Source of the DNA: an uncultured Flavobacteriaceae bacterium
Lineage (GTDB): Bacteria > Bacteroidota > Bacteroidia > Flavobacteriales > Flavobacteriaceae
Assembly (NCBI GenBank): GCA_947500435.1
Contig: CANMRV010000010.1
Span: forward strand, 34,828 to 98,827
DNA length: 64,000 bases
Reading direction: 5' to 3'
Every line of letters begins with the position of its first letter. Within the stretch, counting starts at the first letter, position 1. The translations under genes and the position numbers were made by a program. Below, piece after piece: positions 7,566-16,337 of the stretch. The notes under the pieces are model-generated. The model worked only from the letters and a program-made list of their open reading frames with translations. It searched no databases and had not been told where the DNA came from.

Positions 7566-8480
7566 CTACTCCTTTATCAACTTTAGACTTATAGCAGGAA
7601 TAAAATTCTGAGAATTGTTTCTTGAACGTACCCTAAAATCTGTCCACTCCCCCATACCATAAATCATTACCTTATAGTTCTGATTTTGGGTGTAGATTCC
7701 TCTAAAGGTAGGAGCAAAACGATCCTCAACCATTTTTTTATTGGTCAATGGATTAATCTCTTTTTGTATGTACCAATTGCTAGGTACAAACAACCATTCT
7801 AAACCAACATAAATTCCCCTTTGTGGTACTTCTATATTAAATGCCGCAAGGTCTATGGAGACATAATCCTTCTTAACATTATGTTCTAAAACAATACTTT
7901 TACGAAGTAAATCTCCGCTTGGTTTTTTGGTTACTGGATCTACATCATAAATACGGATTCTAAATTTAGCCGATTCGCGCTTGAAATTTTCATTTTTCTT
8001 CAGAAAGACCGTTACCTTATCCACATACTTCTTTTGTGCGCCAATATTGGGAAAGTACAGTCCCAACACCCAAGGTGTAGCGGAAGAGGAAAAACCGCTG
8101 GTAAGACTATAGCTGCTTATCGGATTTAGAACATCAGAATTGCCAAAATTTTCTACAACCACCACCTCATCCAATTCAAAGGATTCCTCAATCATATCAA
8201 TTCTCTTGGATTCATATAATACCTTGGCATCAATAATAGTATCATTGTAACCTAAGGAAGATATGTGTACTTGACGCTCAAGAAAATGTGTGGGAATATC
8301 CAAATAAAAATGCCCTTGTTCATCTGTAGACGAGCCCTTCAACGTATTCAAAAAACTTAGATTCACATAAGGAATAGGTTCCTTCGTTTTACCGTCATAA
8401 ACATGGCCTTCAAAAAGCACTTCTTGCGCCTGCATTTGAAAAGCCATGAGTAGCAATAGGGGGAACAGCATGTATCTCAT
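7566..8480 (-). CDS. Exported carboxypeptidase-regulatory-like domain protein
   Basis: 304 residues with signal peptide MRYMLFPLLLLMAFQMQAQ. Residues about 22-100 form a CarboxypepD_reg-like/CNA-B beta sandwich (GHVYDGKTKEPIPYVNLSF, STDEQGHFYLDIP, ISSLGYNDTII), and ELDEVVVVENF follows, as in TonB-linked outer-membrane proteins. The remaining 180 residues are rich in beta strands but are not long enough for a TonB receptor barrel. It is probably periplasmic or outer-membrane associated, function unknown. The ATG abuts the exonuclease stop with no gap, and the FAH gene begins one base after its stop. Confidence 0.85.
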   Translation of the reverse strand: MRYMLFPLLLLMAFQMQAQEVLFEGHVYDGKTKEPIPYVNLSFLNTLKGSSTDEQGHFYLDIPTHFLERQVHISSLGYNDTIIDAKVLYESKRIDMIEESFELDEVVVVENFGNSDVLNPISSYSLTSGFSSSATPWVLGLYFPNIGAQKKYVDKVTVFLKKNENFKRESAKFRIRIYDVDPVTKKPSGDLLRKSIVLEHNVKKDYVSIDLAAFNIEVPQRGIYVGLEWLFVPSNWYIQKEINPLTNKKMVEDRFAPTFRGIYTQNQNYKVMIYGMGEWTDFRVRSRNNSQNFIPAISLKLIKE

Positions 8481-9263
8481 TTAACCTAACTTATTGTTTA
8501 ACTTACTAAGTTTGATCTGGGTTAATACTTTCTTTGTATACAATGGAAAATCTGCATTTAGTATCCAACTAAAATAGCCAGGTTCTTTTTCTAAAACATC
8601 ATTTACCTTTTTGCCCTTATGCTTTCCGAAAGCAAACATTTCCTCGTCATCTTCATCCCAAACGATAAATCCTGCAAAGTCCACGGTGCGTTTATGAGAG
8701 GAGAATTCTGCTAATTTTTTAATGTTGTTTTCTAACTCAGGATAACGGTCTAATTGCGACAAAAGCACTTCGTAAGTAGCCAGGGTATCTGCTTCAGCAC
8801 TATGGGCATCTGTTAAATCCTTATCGCAATAAAACTTATAGGCGGCGGAAAGCGTTCTTTTTTCCATCTTGTGAAAAATAGTCTGTACATCAACAGCCAC
8901 CGTATTCTTCATATCAAAATCTACATCTGCCCTGAGCATTTCCTCTGCCAATAGTGGAATGTCAAATCTGTCGGAATTAAATCCCCCCAAATCACTATCC
9001 TTTATCATCGTGTAGACCTCTTTGGATAATTCTTTAAAAGTAGGTTCATTCGCGACTTTAGCATCCGTAATACCATGAATAGCCGCGGATTCAGCTGGAA
9101 TAGGCATCTCTGGATTCACCAACCACGTTTTGCTCTCCTTATTCCCATTTGGAAAAATTTTTAGAATAGATATTTCTACAATACGATCTTTGGCAACATT
9201 GATACCAGTGGTTTCTAAATCAAAAAAACATATTGGTCGGGTCAGCTTTAATTCCATCTTCAT
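8481..9263 (-). CDS. DnaQ-like 3'-5' exonuclease with ExoX-like C-terminal domain
   Basis: 260 residues. The DEDDh exonuclease core spans about 10-175: FFDLETTG (Asp15, Glu17), then GFNSDRFDIPLLAEE, then the third motif DAHSAEADTLATYEVL. After a linker, residues about 208-255 carry FAFGKHKGKKVNDVLEKEP...YFSWIL. This is a DUF3820/ExoX C-terminal-type module also found on RNase T and ExoX relatives. It is likely a single-strand DNA or RNA exonuclease in repair or turnover. It is the first gene of the minus-strand run that continues to cinA. An in-frame ATG two codons downstream of the chosen start is an alternative. Confidence 0.92.
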   Translation of the reverse strand: MKMELKLTRPICFFDLETTGINVAKDRIVEISILKIFPNGNKESKTWLVNPEMPIPAESAAIHGITDAKVANEPTFKELSKEVYTMIKDSDLGGFNSDRFDIPLLAEEMLRADVDFDMKNTVAVDVQTIFHKMEKRTLSAAYKFYCDKDLTDAHSAEADTLATYEVLLSQLDRYPELENNIKKLAEFSSHKRTVDFAGFIVWDEDDEEMFAFGKHKGKKVNDVLEKEPGYFSWILNADFPLYTKKVLTQIKLSKLNNKLG

Positions 9264-9345
9264 TGATTGTTTACCACAAAGATAATTAGAAGGATGCTTG
9301 ATTTTATTTTATGCGTATATTAATTCTTATAATTCTAGAATATTC

Positions 9346-10191
9346 ATGAAAAACAAACTTCCAACACTGATTCTTTTTCTCCTTATCTCCTGCACCGCCG
9401 AAAAGATTTCAAATGTGAAATACAGCACAACTCCCGATGCGCTTCGACATTATCACCAGGGATGGGTTCAGATTATGGATGAAGGTCGATACGGTGAAGC
9501 TGAAGTTTCCTATCGAAAAACCCTTGAATACAATCCTGATTTCTTAGTAGGAAAAAGCGTTTTGGCCAGGCTAACGCTAGATCTTGAAGAACGATTGAAG
9601 TTATATGAAGAAATTCAAGAGAAGAAGAATACCGTAACTGGGGATGAAAGTCTGATTCTCGAAGTTTATACTTCATTGGTGAAGTACACCAATTTAAGAG
9701 ATCAAGGTTCTGCCGATACTAAGAATGCTTTGCAGGAAGCTTTGGGCATTGCAGAAAGAAATCTAAGAATCGTAATTCATAAATACCCTGAAGAAGTGTA
9801 TCTCAAAGCGGAATATTTTGAGATTCTAAATTCCCTATATGGGCCGAAACAAGCTCTGGATTCGCTTGATGCGTTAACTACTATTTCGCAAAAGGATAAT
9901 CCCTTTTTATTAGGTTTTTCAGCAAGTATGCATGCAGAACTGGAAGAATATGCTATCGCCATGAATCAAGCAAATCGTTTGCTGGAAGTTGTAAATGACA
10001 GTACCCTACCCAAAACCTTTGCAGTTTTGGCGGATGTGTATTTTCAAATGGGAAGTCTAGAAATTGCCAAAAGAAACGCTGATAGGGCTAACGTATTAGA
10101 CCCAAAAAATATAGATGCAAGTCGGTTGAAAGAGAAAATAAATCAAGCCATTGAAGAACAAGCCGCAACTACTTTACCTGATATTGAGTAA
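9346..10191 (+). CDS. TPR-repeat lipoprotein
   Basis: 281 residues from ATG 9346, where a lipoprotein signal begins (MKNKLPTLILFLLISC). A TTG at 9298 would put 16 hydrophilic residues before it and is rejected. Tetratricopeptide repeats are visible at RYGEAEVSYRKTLEYNPDF and again near the C-terminus (AVLADVYFQMGSLEIAKRNA..ANVLDPKN). It is likely an envelope-anchored protein-interaction scaffold of unknown partner. It converges with the methyltransferase gene, and the last 23 nt of the two coding sequences overlap. Confidence 0.85.
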   Translation: MKNKLPTLILFLLISCTAEKISNVKYSTTPDALRHYHQGWVQIMDEGRYGEAEVSYRKTLEYNPDFLVGKSVLARLTLDLEERLKLYEEIQEKKNTVTGDESLILEVYTSLVKYTNLRDQGSADTKNALQEALGIAERNLRIVIHKYPEEVYLKAEYFEILNSLYGPKQALDSLDALTTISQKDNPFLLGFSASMHAELEEYAIAMNQANRLLEVVNDSTLPKTFAVLADVYFQMGSLEIAKRNADRANVLDPKNIDASRLKEKINQAIEEQAATTLPDIE

Positions 10192-10888
10192 AAAAAGTAT
10201 CCGCCTCAATATCAATCCTTTTAGACTTTGAATTAGAAGCTATTTTTTCTACCATAGTATCAAACATTTCCTGAAATCCGTATAAATCTTTGAAGAACTC
10301 ATACCTGTCTTTTACAGATAATACGATATGCGTCAATTCCTTAGCGGACATCTGAAACCGAATTCTATCCCTACCATAGCTAAGCTCTTCTATCTTACTT
10401 GTATCCAAGCCTGAGAAATTTTCTTGAAGGTTATAACTGTTAGCATCTTCCTGTTTTTCAAAACCTAGTTTAGCCAAAATACTATCTAAAAGGACTTGAA
10501 AATCATACACAAGAACTCTTGAGTTCTTCTCTCCTACTCTAACAATTTCATCAAGCAACTTTTGCGATTTGGCATACCATAAAGAACCAGCTAGAGTGAT
10601 AATATCGAAACGATCATCTTTGAAATCAATCTGGGTTTTATCAAATTGTGAATATGACACTTTTGGATGAATCATTCCTTTCGAAAGCATATCTGCACTG
10701 GGATCAACCCCAAACACCCGATTACAAAAATTAGAAAGTGCAATTGAAGATTGCCCAGTACCACAACCGATATCAAGTCCGGTTTGGAATGATACATCAC
10801 CCAAACATTTTGCTAAAATTTTGATATGTAACGGAGGCCTATATGATGCATAGTGAAAAGCAGTGATGTCATCATATTCTGAAGTCAT
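10169..10888 (-). CDS. Class I SAM-dependent methyltransferase
   Basis: 239 residues. The SAM-binding glycine motif GLDIGCGTGQSS is at 37-48, followed by the acidic VFGVDPSADML loop (motif II) and DDRFDIITLAGSLWY (motif IV). This is the Methyltransf_11/25 type. The C-terminal helical part could shape substrate binding, but the substrate cannot be assigned. It follows the E2 gene on the same strand, 10 nt downstream, so cotranscription is likely. Confidence 0.88.
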   Translation of the reverse strand: MTSEYDDITAFHYASYRPPLHIKILAKCLGDVSFQTGLDIGCGTGQSSIALSNFCNRVFGVDPSADMLSKGMIHPKVSYSQFDKTQIDFKDDRFDIITLAGSLWYAKSQKLLDEIVRVGEKNSRVLVYDFQVLLDSILAKLGFEKQEDANSYNLQENFSGLDTSKIEELSYGRDRIRFQMSAKELTHIVLSVKDRYEFFKDLYGFQEMFDTMVEKIASNSKSKRIDIEADTFFTQYQVK

Positions 10889-10898
10889 ATGTAAATAG

Positions 10899-12254
10899 TT
10901 ACACCTCTCTATTCACATCCCAAGCCTCGAGGTAATCAGCAACAGCTTTCGCAAACATGCTACCCAAAGCACCATTTACCACGCGATGGTCATAACTATG
11001 GGAAATGTACATCTTGCTTCTTATGCCAATAAAGTCACCTTCACTTGTTTCAATAACTGCGGGTATTTTTCGAATGGCACCTAATGCCAATATCCCCACT
11101 TGAGGTTGGTTGATAATCGGAGTGCCGAAAACACTTCCGAAAGTGCCCACATTGGTAACCGTATAGGTTCCATCTTGAACCTCATCGGGTTTCAATTTAT
11201 TCTCTCTTGATCTTGAAGCGAGATCATTAACCACTTTCGCCATGCCTACCAAATTAAGCTGATCCGCATTTTTGATAACAGGGACAATAAGATTTCCATC
11301 AGGCAGAGCGGCAGCCATTCCGATATTGATGTTCTTTTTCTTGATAACGGTATCGCCATCTACAGAAATATTCATCATCGGGTATTTTTTCAAAGCTTTT
11401 GCGACAGCTTCCATGAAAATTGGCGTAAACGTGAGTTTCTCTCCTTCACTTTTTTCAAAAGCATCCTTCATCTTGTTGCGCCAATTTACCACATTGGTAA
11501 CATCCACTTCTATAAAACTCTGAACATGCGCCGAAGTAGAAACACTATCAACCATATGTTTGGCGATAAGTTTCCCCATTCGGGTCATTTCAATGACCTC
11601 ATCACCGCCTGTAGTCTGAACTCTAGTTACTTGATGCGCAACAGTGGGTTTTGCAATTTCCTCTACGACCTTAATAGGTTCTGGGTTATTTTCGGTTTTT
11701 GTTGGTGTCGCGGTAATTTTTGCAACCGGTGACATAGTAGTCTCTTTTCCATTGGCAACGAAAGCCAAAATATCGTTTTTTGTAACTCTGCCTTCTTTTC
11801 CGGTACCTTGAATCGTATCCAGAATTGCGACTGAAATACCTTCTTGTTTTGCGATATTTTTAACTAAAGGGGAATAAAAACGCTCCGTAGCACTGTAATC
11901 TTGAACTGGCGCAGCAACGGTTTCCTTGGCAATAGTTACGGTCTCCTCAACTGCGGCCACAGTCTCCACATAGACATTTTCAATCTCAGCTATACTTGGA
12001 GCGGCAGCCCCACCTTCAGTTTCAATAATCGCAACTATTTGACCCACTTCAATAATATCATCAATGGCAAATAGTTTTTCGACCAAAACTCCCTCTACTT
12101 CACTTGGCACTTCTGAATCCACTTTATCGGTGGCAATCTCAAAAACAGGCTCATCCATCTCAATGGTATCTCCTATTTCTTTCAACCAGGTGGTCAATGT
12201 TGCCTCAGCAACACTCTCTCCCATTCGTGGCAATTTCAGTTCAAATTTTGACAT
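10899..12254 (-). CDS. 2-oxo acid dehydrogenase complex E2 (dihydrolipoyl acyltransferase)
   Basis: 451 residues with three domains in order. A lipoyl domain (1-80) has the lipoylated Lys44 in ATDKVDSEV. A peripheral-subunit-binding domain (about 127-165) starts RFYSPLVKNIAKQEGI. The catalytic acyltransferase domain spans about 215-451. The protein resembles branched-chain 2-oxo acid dehydrogenase E2 more than pyruvate or 2-oxoglutarate E2. The catalytic motif is DHRVVNG: His423 is present but the usual Asp of HxxxDG is Asn427. No E1 or E3 gene is nearby, so it must assemble with subunits encoded elsewhere. A TATTTTTG box at 12292-12299 (minus strand) is a possible -7 element. Confidence 0.92.
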   Translation of the reverse strand: MSKFELKLPRMGESVAEATLTTWLKEIGDTIEMDEPVFEIATDKVDSEVPSEVEGVLVEKLFAIDDIIEVGQIVAIIETEGGAAAPSIAEIENVYVETVAAVEETVTIAKETVAAPVQDYSATERFYSPLVKNIAKQEGISVAILDTIQGTGKEGRVTKNDILAFVANGKETTMSPVAKITATPTKTENNPEPIKVVEEIAKPTVAHQVTRVQTTGGDEVIEMTRMGKLIAKHMVDSVSTSAHVQSFIEVDVTNVVNWRNKMKDAFEKSEGEKLTFTPIFMEAVAKALKKYPMMNISVDGDTVIKKKNINIGMAAALPDGNLIVPVIKNADQLNLVGMAKVVNDLASRSRENKLKPDEVQDGTYTVTNVGTFGSVFGTPIINQPQVGILALGAIRKIPAVIETSEGDFIGIRSKMYISHSYDHRVVNGALGSMFAKAVADYLEAWDVNREV

Positions 12255-12348
12255 ATTGATATTTGGACTACGGTTTTATGCTTATTTTTTGCAAAAATAT
12301 TAAAATAATCGCCTAATCGTTAAACTTATTTCATCTTTTAACAACTCT

Positions 12349-12969
12349 TTAATTTGCTTTCAAAGAGCCTTCAAATGGAATTCTATTTACGATACTTCTC
12401 CCCAAGGTGACCTCATCTGCATACTCTAATTCATCACCTACCGCAATACCTCTGGCAATAGTCGATGTACTAATTTCAAGTCCATCCAATTGCTTATAGA
12501 TATAGAAATTGGTCGTATCGCCCTCCATCGTAGAACTTAAGGCAAAAATCAGTTCCTTTATTTTTCCTTCTTTGGCTTTATTGACCAAAGATTGAATCGT
12601 CAAATCTTGCGGACCAACGCCTTCCATTGGAGAAATTTTTCCACCTAAAACATGATACAAACCTTTGAACTGTCCTGTATTTTCAATGGCCATTACATCT
12701 CTGATATCTTCAACTACACAAACTAGGGTTTCATCTCGTTTTGGATTGGCACATATCTCACATAGTTCGACATCCGAAATATTATGACAACTTGAACAGA
12801 ATTTTACAGTACTTCGAAGAGTTTGCAAAGCACTTGACAATCGTTGGGTTTGCTCGTTGGGTTGCTTCAATAAATGCAACACTAAACGAAGCGCCGTACG
12901 CTTACCTATTCCCGGTAATTGCGACATTTCATAAACGGCATTTTCAAGTAGTTTCGATGAAAAATCCAT
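12349..12969 (-). CDS. recR: Recombination mediator RecR
   Basis: 206 residues from ATG 12969. A GTG six codons upstream would only add MCNFVL and is rejected. Domains in order: helix-hairpin-helix (SQLPGIGKRTALRL), C4 zinc finger (Cys58, 61, 70, 73), Toprim (VCVVEDIRDVMAIE) and a C-terminal segment with GVGPQDL and TTNFYI. RecR acts with RecO and RecF to load RecA on gapped DNA. A TAACTTTG box (12975-12982, minus strand) lies 5 nt before the ATG, which would give a very short leader or mark chance similarity. Confidence 0.97.
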   Translation of the reverse strand: MDFSSKLLENAVYEMSQLPGIGKRTALRLVLHLLKQPNEQTQRLSSALQTLRSTVKFCSSCHNISDVELCEICANPKRDETLVCVVEDIRDVMAIENTGQFKGLYHVLGGKISPMEGVGPQDLTIQSLVNKAKEGKIKELIFALSSTMEGDTTNFYIYKQLDGLEISTSTIARGIAVGDELEYADEVTLGRSIVNRIPFEGSLKAN

Positions 12970-13027
12970 AAGTACAAAGTTACACACTATTTTTACTTTT
13001 CGTAATTTGCTTTTAAATGAATTCTAT

Positions 13028-14494
13028 ATGACGCCCACCCATATTCTGCTGCTTATAGGCGGTTACTTTCTTGTACTTCTTTTAATCTCATATTTTACTG
13101 GAAAAAACGATTCCAATCTTGATTTTTTTAAAGCTGGAAAATCCTCTCCGTGGTATTTGGTGGCTTTCGGAATGGTGGGAGCCTCATTATCGGGAGTTAC
13201 TTTTATCTCCGTTCCAGGATGGGTAGAAGCCTCGGAGTTCAGTTACATGCAAGTGGTCTTTGGTTACTTTTTAGGATATCTGATTACTGCATACGTTTTA
13301 CTGCCTATCTATTACAAACAAAATGTAACATCTATTTATGAGTATTTGGATGACCGTTTTGGATGGATGAGTTACAAAGTAGGAGCCGTTTCGTTTTTTA
13401 TATCTCGTGTTTTAGGAGCCGCGTTTCGGCTTTTTCTAGTGGCCATAGTGCTACAGCAATTCGTTTTTGATGCTTGGAATATTCCTTTTGAACTCACCGT
13501 TATCCTCTCCATTTTACTTATCTGGGTATATACTTTTCGTGGGGGAATCAAAACAATCGTTTGGACGGATACCTTGCAAACCCTGTTCATGCTTGTTTCT
13601 GTGGGATTATCTATTTATTTCATCCTTGGAAAATTAGATTGGACTTTTACCGATTTTCTTGCCTCAGATGAATTCAAACAATACAATCGGGTCATTTTCG
13701 CCGATAATTTCTTCGAAAAACAACATCTATTAAAGTCGTTCTTTGGAGGCATGTTCGTAACGATTTGCATGACCGGACTTGACCAAGACATGATGCAGAA
13801 AAACCTAACCTGTAAGTCTTTAAAGGATGCTCAAAAAAATATGGTGAGTTTTAGCGTTGTATTGGTCATTGTCACCTTTGTCTTTATGCTATTGGGAGCC
13901 CTACTATATATTTATGCTGACCGTTTCGAAATCGCAATGCCCTTGATGGATGGTAAACCAAAATCAGATTTATTATTCCCAGAAATAGCCTTGAACAGTG
14001 GATTGGGCATGACCGTTGCCATTACCTTTATGCTAGGTCTGATTGCTGCAGCCTACAGTAGTGCTGATAGCGCCTTAACCTCGTTGACCACCTCTTTCTG
14101 TGTAGATTTCTTAGGCATTGAAAAAAGACCAGAGGGCAACAGAAAACGGCTGCGTAAAATTACCCACGTTGGTATGAGCATCATGCTTATTGTCGTTGTA
14201 ATTATTTTCAAATATGTGTTAAACAGCAATGTAATTGATGGTTTACTTACAGTTGCCTCCTATACCTACGGGCCACTTTTGGGTCTATTCGCCTTCGGAA
14301 TTTTCACCAAACATAAACTAAAAGACAAATATGTTTGGATTGTTGCCATAGCTTCAGTTTTGACAATAATTTTTCTAGGAAAGATTCCAGCAGGAAATTT
14401 AGGAGGGTACGTTTTCGGTTATGAACTTTTACCTCTAAATGGACTTTTAACCTTCTTTGGATTGTGGTTAATTCGTCAAAAAAAAGCCGAATAG
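13028..14494 (+). CDS. Sodium:solute symporter family protein
   Basis: 488 residues from ATG 13028; a TTG at 13007 would add seven polar residues. About 13 hydrophobic segments are visible, with the SSS family pattern: GKNDSNLDFFKAGKSS in the first loop, GMVGASLSGVTFISVPG in helix 2 (sodium-site region), TFRGGIKTIVWTD, and AAYSSADSALTSL in helix 9, which carries conserved Ser/Thr sodium ligands. It should import an organic solute with Na. The substrate is unknown. It is transcribed away from recR, with a 58-nt shared upstream region. Confidence 0.9.
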   Translation: MTPTHILLLIGGYFLVLLLISYFTGKNDSNLDFFKAGKSSPWYLVAFGMVGASLSGVTFISVPGWVEASEFSYMQVVFGYFLGYLITAYVLLPIYYKQNVTSIYEYLDDRFGWMSYKVGAVSFFISRVLGAAFRLFLVAIVLQQFVFDAWNIPFELTVILSILLIWVYTFRGGIKTIVWTDTLQTLFMLVSVGLSIYFILGKLDWTFTDFLASDEFKQYNRVIFADNFFEKQHLLKSFFGGMFVTICMTGLDQDMMQKNLTCKSLKDAQKNMVSFSVVLVIVTFVFMLLGALLYIYADRFEIAMPLMDGKPKSDLLFPEIALNSGLGMTVAITFMLGLIAAAYSSADSALTSLTTSFCVDFLGIEKRPEGNRKRLRKITHVGMSIMLIVVVIIFKYVLNSNVIDGLLTVASYTYGPLLGLFAFGIFTKHKLKDKYVWIVAIASVLTIIFLGKIPAGNLGGYVFGYELLPLNGLLTFFGLWLIRQKKAE

Positions 14495-14595
14495 CATAAA
14501 ATAGCACATCGATAAAAGGTCTAAAACGACCGATAAAAGTTTTTCGAATATGTTAAAGTTACATAAGAAAATTCGGATGTATTATCCGTTCCGAC

Positions 14596-14955
14596 TCAGT
14601 ATTGATTTGTAGAGATCAAGACCAAGGTACACGCGACTTCTACCTCTATCTTATTGTCCTTAAGTATTTTATAGAATTTAGGGTTTTCCGTTCCCGGATT
14701 GAATATGACGCGTTTGGGGTCGATTTTAAGAATATCCCCGTAATATTCAGGCTGACGTGCCACTCCAATATATAACGTAATAGTGTGTATGTTTTGAAAA
14801 TCGTTTAAGTTTGTCTTAATTTGTAGTCCCCTTATTTTGCCAGCTTTTAAACCAAAAGCTTCAGTTTCTATGTTATGGTCCATAAGCCGATTCACGGCGA
14901 GATTACTATAACAATTCGATTTTAGGGATGCTCCAAAAACAAGTGTTTTTTTCAT
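14596..14955 (-). CDS. CoA-binding domain protein (YccU-like)
   Basis: 119 residues, one Rossmann-type CoA_binding_2 domain: LVFGASLKSNCYSNLAVNRL at the N-terminus, IGVARQPEYYGDIL in the middle and VIFNPGTENPKFY near the end. These small proteins bind CoA or a nucleotide and have no assigned reaction. A TAAATTTG box on the minus strand at 15042-15049 is a candidate promoter 87 nt upstream. No terminator was seen between this gene and the convergent symporter. Confidence 0.88.
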   Translation of the reverse strand: MKKTLVFGASLKSNCYSNLAVNRLMDHNIETEAFGLKAGKIRGLQIKTNLNDFQNIHTITLYIGVARQPEYYGDILKIDPKRVIFNPGTENPKFYKILKDNKIEVEVACTLVLISTNQY

Positions 14956-15114
14956 TTGTTATGCAGTAGTGTTAAAGTTTAAAAAGACTGTAATTATTTT
15001 AGTTTACACACGTCTTTACAGTGAGATTGCGATATATGAAACAAATTTAGTTGTTGATGATACTATATGTTTATAGTTAATGGTTAGTGTTTAGTATAGT
15101 TGACTCGATGACAG

Positions 15115-15140
15115 AAACCCCGGCCTTTGGTCGGGGTTTT
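15115..15140 (-). terminator. Hairpin terminator downstream of the ketoacyl-ACP synthase gene
   Basis: The stem CCCCGGCC/GGTCGGGG (one G-U pair) closes a TTT loop and is flanked by AAA and TTTT, so it can work in either direction. The T-tract is better on the plus strand. The only gene ending nearby is the minus-strand synthase (stop at 15164), 24 nt away. Confidence 0.7.
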
Positions 15141-15163
15141 GTTTTGTCCAAAATCAATATTGA

Positions 15164-16174
15164 CTACCAACGCATGATGACGCTTCCCCAAGTGAATCCA
15201 CTACCGAATGCAGCTAAAACCACTAAATCACCATCTTTAATCTTTTTCTGTTCCCAAGCTTCCGTTAAGGCAATAGGTATTGAAGCAGCGGTCGTATTTC
15301 CGTAGTTCATAATATTATTGAACACTTGGTCATTTGAAAGATTAAATTTCTTCTGAATGAATTGTGAAATACGCAGATTTGCCTGATGGGGAATCAACAT
15401 ATCAATAGCTGTGGGAGGAAGATTGTTTGAAGCCAGGCCCTCCATTATTACTTCACTAAACCTTACTACTGCGTTTTTAAAAACGAATTGGCCATTCATA
15501 TGAGGCAAGTATGACTCATCGTCAGGATTATTATCGGCAATAATTTCATTTACCCAACGACTACCCATACCCGGAGCAATCAAAGAAAGCTCCTCAGCAT
15601 GTTCGCCCTGTGAATGTAAATGTGTAGATAGAATTCCTTTTGAATTGTCTTCTTCCCTTGTTAGGACGGCAGCACCGGCTCCATCTCCAAAAATCACCGA
15701 AACTCCTCGTCCACGAGTGGTCATATCCAATCCCTTCGAATGAATTTCAGAACCAATAACTAAAACATTCTTGTACATGCCACTCTTTATATATTGGTCT
15801 GCAACAGACACTGCATATACAAAGCCAGAGCATTGATTGCGGACATCTAGTGCGCCAACAGTTTTAATACCCAAATCTCGTTGGACCAAAACCCCTGGTC
15901 CAGGGAAGTAATAGTCAGGACTTAAAGTCGCAAAAACGATAAAATCAATATCATCCTTATCAATACCTGCTCGCTCAATAGCTATTTTGGCAGCTTTGAC
16001 ACCCATAGAGGTTGTTGAGTTACCATCATCTTTGGTCACATGTCTGCGCTCTTTAATTCCTGTGCGTTCTTGGATCCATTCATCGCTGGTTTCCATCACT
16101 TTTGATAGATCATCGTTTGTAACTACGTTTTCAGGAACGTAATAGCCCAGTCCTACTATTTTTGAGTTGTACAT
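15164..16174 (-). CDS. 3-oxoacyl-ACP synthase III family protein (FabH-like)
   Basis: 336 residues with the complete KAS III triad: Cys115 in RNQCSGF, His263 in IPHQANLRIS and Asn293 in MNYGNTTAAS. VIFGDGAGAAVL is also conserved. FabH condenses acyl-CoA with malonyl-ACP to start fatty acid synthesis, in the cytosol. Bacteroidota often encode a housekeeping fabH next to plsX-rpmF plus extra paralogues. This gene stands alone, so it may be the extra copy, and I leave the symbol blank. A terminator lies downstream. Confidence 0.92.
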   Translation of the reverse strand: MYNSKIVGLGYYVPENVVTNDDLSKVMETSDEWIQERTGIKERRHVTKDDGNSTTSMGVKAAKIAIERAGIDKDDIDFIVFATLSPDYYFPGPGVLVQRDLGIKTVGALDVRNQCSGFVYAVSVADQYIKSGMYKNVLVIGSEIHSKGLDMTTRGRGVSVIFGDGAGAAVLTREEDNSKGILSTHLHSQGEHAEELSLIAPGMGSRWVNEIIADNNPDDESYLPHMNGQFVFKNAVVRFSEVIMEGLASNNLPPTAIDMLIPHQANLRISQFIQKKFNLSNDQVFNNIMNYGNTTAASIPIALTEAWEQKKIKDGDLVVLAAFGSGFTWGSVIMRW

Positions 16175-16337
16175 TGTATTCTGAATTTAAGTTTTAATCA
16201 GTCCTTGTTTGGTATTTTCTCAATTTAAAATCAATTCTTTTGACATTAAATTTTCTTACTTTAGAATAATTTCTATTGAATATAGATATTTTAACTTTCT
16301 AACCAGAATTGAAAGATAATAAAAGACACCTTATATC

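Noticed and set aside
14500..14545. Direct repeat CGATAAAAG and a short GGTC/GACC stem after the symporter gene
   Set aside because: The stem is only 4 bp and lacks a T-tract, so it is not convincing as a terminator.
14956..15114. ACTGTAA...TTACAGT inverted arms in the CoA-binding gene leader
   Set aside because: Seven-base arms with a long AT-rich spacer are expected by chance in DNA of this composition.
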